Origin: Reyranella sp.
GTDB lineage: Bacteria > Pseudomonadota > Alphaproteobacteria > Reyranellales > Reyranellaceae
Direction: 5' to 3'
DNA length: 61,893 bases
Assembly (NCBI RefSeq): GCF_004296935.1
Contig: NZ_SCVH01000101.1
Span: forward strand, 1-61,893
Made by a program: the position numbers and the translations under genes. This document shows positions 45,216-54,244 of the stretch, piece by piece. The notes under the pieces were generated by a model. The model was not told the origin of the DNA. It did not search any database and worked only from the letters and a program-made list of their open reading frames with translations. The first letter of the stretch is position 1. Each line of letters opens with the position of its first letter.

Positions 45216-45380
45216 CTAGGTGAGATTGTTGCTGACGGCGGTCAGCGTGTTCGTGATCTTGCCACCGACGGTCTTCATGGCGGTGATGGCGGCAACGGCG
45301 ATCAGCGAGGCGATCAACGTGTATTCGATCGCGGTGGCGCCGTTTTCGTTCTTCATGAGGCGACGGAAAATGGACAGCAT
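45216..45380 (-). CDS. Flp pilin copy 2 (54 aa)
   Basis: It has the same lead, MLSIFRRLMKNENGATAIEY, and ends TNTLTAVSNNLT with a TAG stop. It has a Lys where copy 1 has Ser in the helix-distal part (TAMKTVGG versus TAMSTVGG). The promoter likely lies in the AT-rich 45500 region, because it is the first gene of this minus-strand group. Confidence 0.9.
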   Translation of the reverse strand: MLSIFRRLMKNENGATAIEYTLIASLIAVAAITAMKTVGGKITNTLTAVSNNLT

Positions 45381-45675
45381 TTATATCTCCAAAAAAAGAC
45401 GTCTTTTGATCGGCTTTTGCGTCCACCGCCCCGTCGATGTTCTGGGGACTGCCGGGGTGATCGACACAATCGCTGGGGCCGATATGCGCCCCTACCTCAA
45501 TGAATAGTTGAGGTATTGATATTAACTTATTGATTTGAATAATGTATTCAACGAATGAATTGTATCAACTTGTTCACGTCGTGCTTCCGCCGGCCATTCT
45601 TCGGCCGGCGAACGAAGTTGAGGGTCGGGCGGCGGCAATCCCCGTGTTATCGTTCGGCAGCAGGGAGCGCATGTC
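45381..45675. other. AT-rich divergent intergenic region
   Basis: The stretch at about 45500-45570 is far more AT-rich than its surroundings and separates the minus-strand pilins from the universal stress gene. It should carry the pilin promoter and the uspA promoter; no specific operator is seen. Confidence 0.5.
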
Positions 45676-46482
45676 ATGAAATCAATTCTGACAATGGCCT
45701 GGACGGCAGAAGATCCGTCCGCGTTCGATTTGGCGGCGAAGATGGCGCGGAAGTTCGACGCCCGGTTGGTCGGGCTCGAGCCGCCGTCCTATGGCGTCAT
45801 GAGCATGGCCTGGGCCGATGCCGGCATGGGGGCGCCGATAGGTGGCGGCCTGGCCGAGGACGCCGAGGAACGGCAGCGCGTCGCCGCGGTGAAACAGGCG
45901 TTCGACCAACGGGCGGTGGGCCTCAGGTCCGAATGGCGTTCGGCTGACGACAGCGGCCCGACAGCGATCGGCACGATCGGGCGCGCCTACGACCTGATCG
46001 TCCTGCCCCAGCCGGGGGCGCTGCCGAAAATGCCGGAAAGCGTCTTCGAAACGGCGCTGTTCGATTCGGGCCGTCCGGTTCTGGTCGTGCCGACGGGTGC
46101 TGACGGCTTGGTGGGCAAGCGGATCCTGTTCGCCTGGAACGGCTCCACCGAGAGCGCGCGCGCCATTTCGCTGGCAATGCCGGTGCTGGCCGGCGCCGAG
46201 GCGATCGTGGTGCTGAGCGTCGATGGCGCGATGGTGCCGGGACCGACCTCGGCTGAGATCGCGGAATCCCTGAAGAGCCACGGACTGAACGTCACCAGCC
46301 AGCACGAGAAGCCGGGCTCGCGCTCGGCAGGCCAGACGATCGTCGACACGGCGATCGCCGTCGGCGCCGACTTGATCGTGAAAGGTGCCTACACGCAGAG
46401 CCGTTTGCGCCAGATGATCTTCGGCGGCATGACCCGCCACCTCATCCTCAGTTCGCCGCTGCCCGTGCTCTTCTCATATTGA
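45676..46482 (+). CDS. Universal stress protein (two tandem UspA domains)
   Basis: The 268-residue protein has an N-terminal degenerate domain and a C-terminal domain with a normal nucleotide pattern (ILFAWNGSTESARAI near residue 152, then LIVKGAYTQSRLRQMIFGGMTRHLI with the ATP-loop G-x2-G-x9-G-type residues). It is a cytoplasmic stress-response protein. Start ATG 45676 follows GCAGGGAG. Confidence 0.88.
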   Translation: MKSILTMAWTAEDPSAFDLAAKMARKFDARLVGLEPPSYGVMSMAWADAGMGAPIGGGLAEDAEERQRVAAVKQAFDQRAVGLRSEWRSADDSGPTAIGTIGRAYDLIVLPQPGALPKMPESVFETALFDSGRPVLVVPTGADGLVGKRILFAWNGSTESARAISLAMPVLAGAEAIVVLSVDGAMVPGPTSAEIAESLKSHGLNVTSQHEKPGSRSAGQTIVDTAIAVGADLIVKGAYTQSRLRQMIFGGMTRHLILSSPLPVLFSY

Positions 46483-46568
46483 CCGGCTCTTTTCGTACTG
46501 ACGGGTCTTTCTCGTCCTGACAATCCGCCGCCAGTACCTCCACCGACGGCCGTGCTAGAACCCGCCGC

Positions 46569-48089
46569 ATGACGGCTGCCCGAGAACCGACCGGGAATGG
46601 CAAGCGCCTGCGCACCATCGGTGTCGTGGCGATCGGCATGTTGTGCGTTGCCGCCGCGCTCTTCCTGTTGTTCGGCCGCACCACGCCGCCCGGAACTGAG
46701 GCCACGATCGGCGAGAAGCTCGCGGCGCTTCGGGCCGAGCGGGCAAGCCTTCAGGCGCGCGCCGATGGCGAAGCAAGGATCGGCCTGCTTCAGGCGTTTC
46801 GGGTCGCCGGCCTGCTGACCGACACCCTCGCGGCGCGCTATGAATCCGACGCGGAGCGTGCCTTCGATCGGTTGCCGCCCGCCCGTCTCCAGGCCTTTGC
46901 GGAGGTCGACCGGCTGAATGCAGCCATCAAGGACGCCCTCGATCGGCCCGGGGAAGGCGCGCGGCGCGCCGCCCGCAAGGCGGCCGAGCAGGCGACCACT
47001 CAACTGGAAAGAATCGCAGGCCTGGACGACGCGCCGCTGGTGCTTGCCTACACGCCGCGCTTCGTGCCGCCGCGCCGTGCCACGGGCGAGCTCACCCTGA
47101 CGCCGGGTGCTTCCGGCTCGGTGCCGCCGGAAGGCGCGCTTCGGCTCGACATGCCGCCAGCGGCAGGTGGGCTGGCGGCGCCCTCCGTGGTGCCGCCCAC
47201 TGGAATGCCCACCGTGCCGCGCTATGCGCCGGACTTCGCGACATCGGGTGACGACGATCCGGCGGTCCAGATCGAAGTGGCTGGAGTCTTTCTTAACTCG
47301 AGTGGCGGACCGCCGCCGGTTCTGGCGGTCGGAACCTGGCGCGGCGACGCCACGCTTGCGCCGGAGCGGCTGCGGTTCTCGGTGCCGCGCAGCGCTTTCG
47401 CCAACGAAGCGGCCCGCACGACCTTCGCGTCGGGATCGTTGATCGTCCGCCGTGGCTCCCGCTCGGCAACGTTCCAGCTCCTGTTCACGGTGCTGCCCGA
47501 TCGCCCCGGATCGTTTGCTCTCGACCAGCGGGTACGTACAACGGAACTCGAATCGAATACGCTGGTGTCACCGGAGATTCTGTCGCGGGCGCCGCCCGGA
47601 GAGACGCGCACCGTGCGCCGCTGCTTCGATCCGCCCGCCGGCTGGCGCTTCGACAAGGAGCGCCGGCGCGTCGTCATCGTCGAGCGATTGGGTTGGCTCG
47701 ACGACATTGCCGATTCGACGATGAACGCCGGCTCGGTCGAGTTCGTGCCCGAGGAGGATCCCAACCAGATCTGCATCGCCGTGCTCGCGCGGCCGGCCAC
47801 GAAGGCGGCGCGGACCGCCACCATCGGCCGCTTCGAGGCGACCCTGGTCCGTGACCGTCCGGTCGACAATGTCCTGAAGAGCGGCGTCCGGGCCCTCGAC
47901 TGGCGCGAGCCCGCGCGCATGCCGATCGAGTCGGGCATGGTCGAGTGGAAGCTCTATGTCCGGCTGTTCGACGAAATCGTCCGTGAATTCGATCAGGCGA
48001 CTCCGTCCGGCCTGCCTTTCTTGCGGGTCGACCTCGATCCTGGCGGCAGGATTCTCGTGCTCCAGGCCGATCCGACCGCGGAGCCCTAG
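46569..48089 (+). CDS. Hypothetical membrane-anchored protein (506 aa)
   Basis: One membrane helix (about residues 16-38) near the N-terminus is followed by a coiled-coil-like helical part (45-145) and then a long strand-rich periplasmic part. No family is recognised. The hydrophilic mature region has one cysteine pair (CFDPP, QICIAV). It is the last plus-strand gene before two convergent minus-strand genes. Confidence 0.65.
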   Translation: MTAAREPTGNGKRLRTIGVVAIGMLCVAAALFLLFGRTTPPGTEATIGEKLAALRAERASLQARADGEARIGLLQAFRVAGLLTDTLAARYESDAERAFDRLPPARLQAFAEVDRLNAAIKDALDRPGEGARRAARKAAEQATTQLERIAGLDDAPLVLAYTPRFVPPRRATGELTLTPGASGSVPPEGALRLDMPPAAGGLAAPSVVPPTGMPTVPRYAPDFATSGDDDPAVQIEVAGVFLNSSGGPPPVLAVGTWRGDATLAPERLRFSVPRSAFANEAARTTFASGSLIVRRGSRSATFQLLFTVLPDRPGSFALDQRVRTTELESNTLVSPEILSRAPPGETRTVRRCFDPPAGWRFDKERRRVVIVERLGWLDDIADSTMNAGSVEFVPEEDPNQICIAVLARPATKAARTATIGRFEATLVRDRPVDNVLKSGVRALDWREPARMPIESGMVEWKLYVRLFDEIVREFDQATPSGLPFLRVDLDPGGRILVLQADPTAEP

Positions 48090-48109
48090 CGGCTACCCAC
48101 CAGCGCGCC

Positions 48110-49339
48110 TTAGCGACCTCTGGCCTCGAGGCGCAGGCGGAGCTTGCCACTGGCGTCCTTGAGATCGAGCGTGATCGCGGCGAGCTGGGCGCTCTTGACC
48201 GCGGCCAGGGCGTCGATGAAACGCCGCTCGACGGCATCGGATGGCGGCGGGCAGGCCGCCAGGGTCATGGGGCCGGCGACGAAGCGCAGGCCGTTGGGAT
48301 CGAGCGCGTAGTCGCCGCCGACGCTGTTGCAGCCGGTCGATGCGGAAAATTTTCCATCGTCGTTGAGGGTCAGCGTCGGCCGGCGCAGCCCGTCGCCGAA
48401 CGCCAGCCGCTCGCCGTCGATCTCGATGGCACGCCACTCGGTGCCGCGTAGCGCCGCGCTTCTGGGCGCCGGCGGCGGGCAAGTCGCGTTGGCTTTCAGA
48501 TTGAGGACGCGGTCGACCTCGATCTGGCCGTCGTCGCTGAAGCGGCCAAGGATCTGGAAGAAGAGCTGGGCGTCCCGCGATGGGGCCGCCTCCATCCAGG
48601 CGCGTTCGAGATCCGGTTCGGCCCCCCCGGGCGCCACGGGGAACGTGCGGCCGGTGAAGCATTCGGCGAACAGCCCGCCATCCTGGGCGTCGCGGTAGAG
48701 GCCCTCGAGGCGGAACCGCCCATCGATCTTGTCAGCGGTGGCCGTCTGCACCAGCTCGGTGCCGTTGTCGGCGACCAGGCGACCGCTGTCGGCCTGGCGG
48801 AAGACGCGCCTGGCGACGAGGCTGCCCCGCAGGACCAGCCGGACGCCGCCGTCCACTTCCTGCGTCCACTGGCCGAGGTCGAACTGCGGCTCACCGGTGC
48901 CGTCACGGCGCTCGCGCAAGCGAAACGTCCCGTCAGGGAGCAGCGTGAGGGTGAGGCCGGCGCCCGTGAAAGTGCGCGGCGGATCGCCGGGTCGGCCGGC
49001 GGCATGGCAGCGCATCGACCGGCCGGCGGCCGTCAGCGTCGCTTCGCGACCGCGGCCGCGCAGTTCGTAGTAGGAGTCGCCGTAGGCGAAGCCCGAGCCT
49101 GAGCGTTGGCGCGGCAACTCGATCTCGGGATGGCCGGCGACCATCAGCGTGGCGAGGTCGCCATCCTTGGAGAAGTGGGCACCGAAATCGGTGCCGCCGG
49201 GGCAGACATATCTGACCTCGGGTCCCGGCGGCTGGCCTTCCTCGCGCGACGCGGCCGATGGGGGCGCCGAGGGGGTCTGGGCCATCGCCAGGCCGGCGAC
49301 CGCGGACAAGAGCGTGAGCGTCAGGACTCCGACTTTCAT
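48110..49339 (-). CDS. Exported MliC-like plus META-domain protein
   Basis: The 409-residue protein has a signal peptide (MKVGVLTLTLLSAVAGLAMA). Residues about 42-110 look like the MliC lysozyme-inhibitor fold (VRYVCPGGTDFGAHF, GSGFAYGDSYYELRGRGREA). The C-terminal 110 residues form a META/HslJ-like domain (TEWRAIEIDGERL, ASTGCNSVGGDY). The fusion suggests a periplasmic protein protecting the wall against lysozyme or host stress. Its ATG overlaps the AI-2E gene stop by 4 bases. Confidence 0.75.
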   Translation of the reverse strand: MKVGVLTLTLLSAVAGLAMAQTPSAPPSAASREEGQPPGPEVRYVCPGGTDFGAHFSKDGDLATLMVAGHPEIELPRQRSGSGFAYGDSYYELRGRGREATLTAAGRSMRCHAAGRPGDPPRTFTGAGLTLTLLPDGTFRLRERRDGTGEPQFDLGQWTQEVDGGVRLVLRGSLVARRVFRQADSGRLVADNGTELVQTATADKIDGRFRLEGLYRDAQDGGLFAECFTGRTFPVAPGGAEPDLERAWMEAAPSRDAQLFFQILGRFSDDGQIEVDRVLNLKANATCPPPAPRSAALRGTEWRAIEIDGERLAFGDGLRRPTLTLNDDGKFSASTGCNSVGGDYALDPNGLRFVAGPMTLAACPPPSDAVERRFIDALAAVKSAQLAAITLDLKDASGKLRLRLEARGR

Positions 49340-50379
49340 GGCGCTTGCTCCGGAATTTCGCCGTCGGCCGACAACAGCACGGCGACGGGACGGGTTGTCT
49401 CGAACTGCGCCAGCACGATCAGCGCCACCACCATGATCGGCACGCAGAGGAACATGCCGACCACTCCCCAGATCGTGCCCCAAACGATCAGCGAGACGAT
49501 CACGACCAGCGGCGAGAGATTGAGCGAGCGGCCGAGCAGGGCAGGCTCGAGCACGTTCGCCGTCACGATCTGGACGGTGCCGATCACCAGCAGCACGATC
49601 AGGAACGGCGTCAGGTGGTCGAACTGCACCAGGGTTAGGATCGCCGGCGCCGCGATGGCCAGGATCGAGCCCACCGTCGGGATGTAGTAGAGGAAGAAGA
49701 GCATCACCGCCCAGAAGCCGGCGAAGTCGACGCCGACCCAGGCCATCACGACATAGCCCAGGACCGACGTCGCGGTGGCAAGCGTGGTCTTGATGCGGAT
49801 GTAGCTGCGGATCTCGCGGTCGATCCGCTCCAGCACCGCCCGCACCCGCGCCTGGTGGGCGTCGTGCCCGAAGACGATCGCGAGCTTGCGGCCGAAATGC
49901 GCCTGCTCGACGAACAGGAAGCCGGCATAGATCAGTACGATGCCGGTGATGCTGACGACCGAGGCTGCCGCGCCGGCGACGCTGCCCAGCGTGTCGGCGA
50001 GGCTGATGCGGTCGAACAGTTCGCCCAGCGTCGGCGCCTGCTCGACGCCGATCATCTTGGCCCCTGCCGTGACCAGGCCCTGCAGGCGCTTTTCATAGTT
50101 GGGCGAGGCGGCGATGACGGCCGTCACGTTGCTGCCGATGGTGCGGCCCAGCACCCAGAACAGGCCGCCGATGACGAGGACGGCGGCGAGCAGCGCGATC
50201 GGACGCGGCAGGTGGACACGCGCCAGCCGCGGCTGCTCGAAGGCGTCGGCCAGGGCGTCGACCATGTACCAGAGCACCAGCCCCAGCACGATCGGCATCA
50301 GGAGGCCGCGGCCGGCGACCAGCAGGTAGATGGTGGCGGCGATCACGATCGCCCACAGGGCGGCGCGCTGGAGGGTCAT
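49336..50379 (-). CDS. AI-2E family transporter
   Basis: The 347-residue protein has about eight membrane helices. The family landmarks are a YIPTVGSILA loop near residue 240, GRSLNLSPLVVIVSL and WGVVGMFLCVPI near the C-terminus. The family includes TqsA/PerM-type exporters and Na+/H+ antiporter-like members. ATG 50379 is preferred over upstream starts lacking ribosome-binding sites. It overlaps the MliC-META gene, forming a two-gene operon. Confidence 0.88.
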   Translation of the reverse strand: MTLQRAALWAIVIAATIYLLVAGRGLLMPIVLGLVLWYMVDALADAFEQPRLARVHLPRPIALLAAVLVIGGLFWVLGRTIGSNVTAVIAASPNYEKRLQGLVTAGAKMIGVEQAPTLGELFDRISLADTLGSVAGAAASVVSITGIVLIYAGFLFVEQAHFGRKLAIVFGHDAHQARVRAVLERIDREIRSYIRIKTTLATATSVLGYVVMAWVGVDFAGFWAVMLFFLYYIPTVGSILAIAAPAILTLVQFDHLTPFLIVLLVIGTVQIVTANVLEPALLGRSLNLSPLVVIVSLIVWGTIWGVVGMFLCVPIMVVALIVLAQFETTRPVAVLLSADGEIPEQAP

Positions 50380-50468
50380 GTGCACACTATAGAATGTACC
50401 GCCGGGGGTGGGGAGAGTAGCTTTGACGGGCCCGATCCGGGTCAATGTGCGCTTGTGGGGGGAATGCA

Positions 50469-50849
50469 ATGCAGAGCCTTCTGTTCAGCTTCCAGGGGCG
50501 GATCAACCGTGCCAAGTTCTGGCTTGTTCACATCGCAATGTGGGTCGTCATGGCGGTCGTGTTCGGCGCCGTCGTTGGCGGTGCCGCCCTGTCGACCGAT
50601 CCGGAGGCGGCCTTGAGATCGGTCGGCACGGTCCCCGGCCTGATCCTGGCGGTAGTCTATATCCTTATCGTCTGGGTCGGCCTTGCCGCCGGCGTGAAGC
50701 GCTGGCACGACCGCAACAAGTCGGGCTGGTGGATCCTGATCGCCCTGGTGCCGGTGATCGGCGGCCTCTGGTACCTGATCGAGTGCGGCTTCCTGCGCGG
50801 CACGGCGGGGTCCAACACCTACGGTCCGGACCCGCTCGCGCTTAGTTGA
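50469..50849 (+). CDS. DUF805 membrane protein
   Basis: The 126-residue protein has three to four membrane helices and the DUF805 pattern: SFQGRINRAKFW at the N-terminus, VKRWHDRNKSGWW in the middle and an aromatic-rich C-terminus. Function is unknown. ATG 50469 follows GGGGGGA. It converges on the next gene with an 8-base overlap. Confidence 0.88.
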   Translation: MQSLLFSFQGRINRAKFWLVHIAMWVVMAVVFGAVVGGAALSTDPEAALRSVGTVPGLILAVVYILIVWVGLAAGVKRWHDRNKSGWWILIALVPVIGGLWYLIECGFLRGTAGSNTYGPDPLALS

Positions 50850-51126
50850 CCCGAGCGTTGGCCCGCGGACTCATCCGCGGGCTGGCCTGAAGGCCGACTT
50901 CCAGGGCACGCGCCCGGGCCAGCGCCCGGCGGCCGTGCGCGGTCAGCTCCACGCGGTTCTCGCCGCCGCCCGTCTGGCGGACGAGGCCCTCGGCGCGCGC
51001 GTCCTCCCACACCGGGAAGCGCGGGCACGAGCTCTGCCAAGCATCCAGCACGTCGGCGCGGCGGCGCGGCCGGTCGGCCACCCACTGCAGGAACTGGATC
51101 ATGATCAGGCTGGGCTCGGGTTCCAT
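50842..51126 (-). CDS. Hypothetical small DNA-binding-like protein (94 aa)
   Basis: The sequence MEPEPSLIMIQFLQWVADRP is followed by a helix-turn-helix-like stretch (RADVLDAWQSSCPRF, then VELTAHGRRALARAR), similar in layout to winged-helix proteins. No family is certain. Its 5' side faces the small RNA C region. Confidence 0.5.
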   Translation of the reverse strand: MEPEPSLIMIQFLQWVADRPRRRADVLDAWQSSCPRFPVWEDARAEGLVRQTGGGENRVELTAHGRRALARARALEVGLQASPRMSPRANARVN

Positions 51127-51190
51127 GGCCTGATTTTGCCTCCGGCGGCGCCGGCCGCGCAAGGTGTGGTCAAAAAAGTGAAAATAAGAG

Positions 51191-51219
51191 TTGCAAGTTC
51201 AGCAGGTTTATGGTAGAAA
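51191..51219 (+). promoter_or_regulatory. Putative promoter with conserved TTGCAAGTTCAGCAGG box (copy C)
   Basis: TTGCAA (51191-51196), 17 bases, TAGAAA (51214-51219). It has the same 16-base box as at 6919 (minus) and 34504. Confidence 0.45.
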
Positions 51220-51225
51220 TTTTGG

Positions 51226-51300
51226 CAGGATGCGGAACCCGCGTCCGGACGGCCTCGTCCTCACCGGCGCAGCCCCCTCTTCAGCGCAAATCGACATGCG
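51226..51300 (+). ncRNA. Candidate small RNA C
   Basis: Downstream of box C the sequence TTGGCAGGATGCGGAACC resembles the start of candidate RNA B (TTGGCGGGAGTGCGC). No clear terminator was found, so the 3' end is open and overlaps the end of the next minus-strand gene. Confidence 0.3.
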
Positions 51301-51775
51301 GCGCGCCGAACAGGCGGTAGGCGAGTGCGAGCGCGCGGCCGGCCAGCAAGCCGGCGGCGAGTACCGCGGCCAGCGTCGCCACCAGCCGCCACGGGTCGCC
51401 CGGCGGGCCGGCCAGCGCGCCGCCGATCTCGAGCCCGACCGCGACCGGAATGATCAAACTCACCCACAGCAGGGCGCGCCGGCTGGTCGGTCGTACCAGC
51501 CGCCACGTATGGTCGACATCCAGCAGCATGGTGGCACCGCGCAGCGCGCCGACCACGAGGCCGAGTGCGAACAGGGCGCCGAACCACCACGCCGGCTGCC
51601 TTGCCGCGAGCTGGAACAGTATCAGGATCATCGCCACCGCCACCGCCACCAGCGGCGGCACGAACAGCTTCCAGCGCCGCATGGTGCGGCGGCGGATTTC
51701 CCGCAGCACCAGCTGCACCGACACCATGGCGCCGAGCACCAGCACGAGATGAAGGAGATTGAGATGGAGGATCAC
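51281..51775 (-). CDS. Membrane protein with four to five helices (copy 1 of a pair)
   Basis: The 164-residue protein begins MILHLNLLHLVLVLGAM and contains RGATMLLDVDHTWRLVRP. A paralogue at 52139 has RGFTMRLQVDHTWTLIRL at the same place. Family unknown; the shared acidic-His-Trp motif at a helix end may bind a ligand or metal. Confidence 0.6.
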   Translation of the reverse strand: MILHLNLLHLVLVLGAMVSVQLVLREIRRRTMRRWKLFVPPLVAVAVAMILILFQLAARQPAWWFGALFALGLVVGALRGATMLLDVDHTWRLVRPTSRRALLWVSLIIPVAVGLEIGGALAGPPGDPWRLVATLAAVLAAGLLAGRALALAYRLFGAPHVDLR

Positions 51776-52138
51776 GAGGCAACTTTATAGCGAGGCGGAT
51801 GACGGCGACATGACGCTTCCCGAGGGAAAGGCGCCCCGGGAAGGTGAATGGTGCGGCACGGCGGGTGATACCACACCTGCCTGTGGTCATCTTTCCCGTG
51901 ATCGACGACGCAAGGAGTGTGCCGAAGGCCCGGATCGGTTGCGGCCCCGGGCGTCGGGCGCAACGAAGCCCGCCCAGCGAGATGGATTGCCGGACGGGCT
52001 TCGGACACGTCGAACGCTGGGGGGCTACTTCGACGCATGAGTAAGTGCGCCGGGCGGGCTTGCGTCCTTGTTGCGGTCCAAGGGTCAACGCGCCCGGCCG
52101 CGGTGGGTTCCCGCGGCATCGACGGTGGCAGCCGGACC
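51776..52138. other. Gene-free stretch with a strong hairpin
   Basis: GAAGCCCG (51965-51972) and CGGGCTTC (51995-52002) form an 8-bp stem with GG after it; no T run is visible. No gene fits here. It separates the two paralogous membrane genes and should contain the promoter for copy 1. Confidence 0.5.
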
Positions 52139-52639
52139 CTACAACCGGACCAGGTCGCGGTGCGGCGAGTGCGCGGTGCGCACGAACAGCGCCAGCGCCC
52201 GGCCGGCGAGGTGGCCCGCCACCGCCGCCGCGCCGGCCGCGGCCAGCGCCTCGAAGGGTGCCGCTTCGGCGTCGGCGAGCGTGAGCGCCACGGTGAGGAC
52301 CGCGAGCCCGCCCAGCGCCGCTGCCATCCACAGCCCGTCGCGGCCGCGCGGCAGGCGGATCAGCGTCCACGTGTGGTCGACCTGCAGCCGCATGGTGAAG
52401 CCGCGCACCGCACCCGCCAGCGCGCCCACCGCCAGGGCAGCGCCCCACAGCCGGGGCTCGCGCCACTCGGGCGAGACGACGGCCAGCGGGAACAGCGCCG
52501 CCACAGCGGCCAGCAGCGGCGCCGCGAACAGTCGCGAGGGATGCACAAGGCGGCCGCTTGCCTCGCGCAGCACGACACCGGCGCAGCCGGCGGCGCCGAG
52601 CGCGATCAGGAGATGGAGGATGTTGAGCTTGTAGACCAT
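52139..52639 (-). CDS. Membrane protein with four to five helices (copy 2 of a pair)
   Basis: The 166-residue protein begins MVYKLNILHLLIALGAAG and is a diverged paralogue of the 51281 gene through the conserved R-G-x-T-M-x-L-x-V-D-H-T-W motif. It lies just before the terminase gene, on the other strand. Confidence 0.6.
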   Translation of the reverse strand: MVYKLNILHLLIALGAAGCAGVVLREASGRLVHPSRLFAAPLLAAVAALFPLAVVSPEWREPRLWGAALAVGALAGAVRGFTMRLQVDHTWTLIRLPRGRDGLWMAAALGGLAVLTVALTLADAEAAPFEALAAAGAAAVAGHLAGRALALFVRTAHSPHRDLVRL

Positions 52640-52728
52640 GACGCCGATTAGGCGCGCCGGCCCTGACGGCAGGCGGGCGCCGGTAAGGCATTTCCGGGGG
52701 CTTTTGGCCTGCCGGCTGCCGCAATTGC

Positions 52729-52745
52729 TGAATGATCGTTCATTG
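52729..52745. promoter_or_regulatory. Palindrome before the phage-like module
   Basis: AATGA-TCGT-TCATT is a perfect 5-base inverted repeat of TetR-operator type, 11 bases before the terminase start. It may control the phage-derived operon. Confidence 0.35.
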
Positions 52746-52755
52746 GAGAGATACC

Positions 52756-54225
52756 ATGCGGCGAGACGCGAAGGTCGACGCTGCGCCCTTGCTCGAGGCG
52801 ATGGCGCGCTGGGCGCGCGATCCCCTCGGCTTCGTGACGCAGACCCTCAAGGCCGTGCCTGACAACTGGCAGCGTGAGGTGCTGCAGGAGATCGGGGCGG
52901 GATTGGCCACGCCGGACGAGGCGGTACGGATTGCCGTCGCCTCGGGCCACGGCGTCGGCAAGTCGGCGCTGGTCGCCTGGATTCTGCTGTGGGCGATGGG
53001 CACGCACCAGGACACGCGCGGCGTCGTGACAGCGAACACCGAGACGCAGCTTCGCACCAAGACCTGGGCCGAGCTGGCAAAGTGGCTGCGCGGTTGGGAG
53101 TACCGCGAGTGGTTTGACTTCACGTCGATGGCACTGGCCTCCCGCGTCGTGGGCCACGGGCAGACCTGGCGGCTCGATCTCGTGCCGTGGTCGGAGACCA
53201 ACGCCGAAGCCTTCGCTGGCCTGCATAATCAGGGCAAGCGCACCATCGTGGTGTTCGATGAGGCTTCGGCGATCCCCGACGTGATCTGGGACACCACCGA
53301 GGGTGCGCTCACCGACAAGGAGACCGAGCTTCTGTGGCTGGTGTTCGGCAATCCGACGCGCAACACCGGTCGCTTCCGCGAGTGCTTCGCCCGCTTCGCC
53401 CATCGATGGCGAGGCCGGCAGGTCGACTCGCGCACCGTCAGGATCACCAACAAGGCCCAGCTCCAGCGCTGGGCCGACGACTATGGGGAGGACAGCGATT
53501 TCGTCCGCGTGCGCGTGCGCGGCGTCTTCCCGCGCGCCGGCTCCATGCAGTTCATCGATTCCGAGAGCGTCTCGGAGGCGATGCGCCGCGAACCGACGGT
53601 CCAACCTGATGAACCGACGGTGATCGGTGTCGATGTCGCTCGCTTCGGCGACGACCGCTCAGTGATCTTCGCCCGCAAGGGCCTCGATGCCCGCAGCCGG
53701 CCGCCACTGGTGCTGCGCGGCGTCGATACGATGACGCTGTCGGGCCGGGTGGTCGAGGCGGCGGCCCAGCATCGCGCCGACGCGGTATTCGTCGACGAGG
53801 GCGGGGTGGGCGGCGGCGTTGTCGACCGGCTGCGCCAGCTCGGCGTGCCGCATGTGATCGGCGTCAACTTCGCCGGCAAGCCCGACCGCTGGACGGCGGA
53901 GGGCAGCGGCCCGCTGTTCGCCAACAAGCGCGCCGAGATCTGGGGACGGATGAAGGAATGGCTGAAGGCCGGCGCCGTCCCCGACGATACGGCGCTCGCC
54001 CAGGACCTCACCGGCGTCGAGTACGGCTACGACGCGCGCAACGCCATCCAGCTCGAGCGCAAGGACGACATGAAGAAACGCGGCCTCGCCTCGCCCGATC
54101 TCGGCGATGCGCTGGCGCTCACCTTCGCCCAGCCGGTCCATCCGGTCTGGCAACGGCGCGAGGCCGATCTCAAGCCGCGCATCCTCGACGAGGACCACGA
54201 CTACGACATGTTCCACGACCTCTAG
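52756..54225 (+). CDS. Phage terminase large subunit-like ATPase/nuclease
   Basis: The 489-residue protein has Walker A SGHGVGKS (residues 63-70), Walker B IVVFDEAS (164-171) and an RNase H-like nuclease start at IGVDVARFGDDRS (D293). Terminase packages phage DNA into capsids through a portal. The start at ATG 52756 follows GAGAGATACC. It is the first of the phage-like genes, yet no small terminase, capsid or scaffold gene is next to it. Confidence 0.9.
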   Translation: MRRDAKVDAAPLLEAMARWARDPLGFVTQTLKAVPDNWQREVLQEIGAGLATPDEAVRIAVASGHGVGKSALVAWILLWAMGTHQDTRGVVTANTETQLRTKTWAELAKWLRGWEYREWFDFTSMALASRVVGHGQTWRLDLVPWSETNAEAFAGLHNQGKRTIVVFDEASAIPDVIWDTTEGALTDKETELLWLVFGNPTRNTGRFRECFARFAHRWRGRQVDSRTVRITNKAQLQRWADDYGEDSDFVRVRVRGVFPRAGSMQFIDSESVSEAMRREPTVQPDEPTVIGVDVARFGDDRSVIFARKGLDARSRPPLVLRGVDTMTLSGRVVEAAAQHRADAVFVDEGGVGGGVVDRLRQLGVPHVIGVNFAGKPDRWTAEGSGPLFANKRAEIWGRMKEWLKAGAVPDDTALAQDLTGVEYGYDARNAIQLERKDDMKKRGLASPDLGDALALTFAQPVHPVWQRREADLKPRILDEDHDYDMFHDL

Positions 54226-54244
54226 CTCACAGGAGATATCAATC

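Noticed and set aside
52139-52639. Small terminase subunit upstream of the large terminase
   Set aside because: It is on the other strand, has membrane helices, and its paralogue is not phage-linked.
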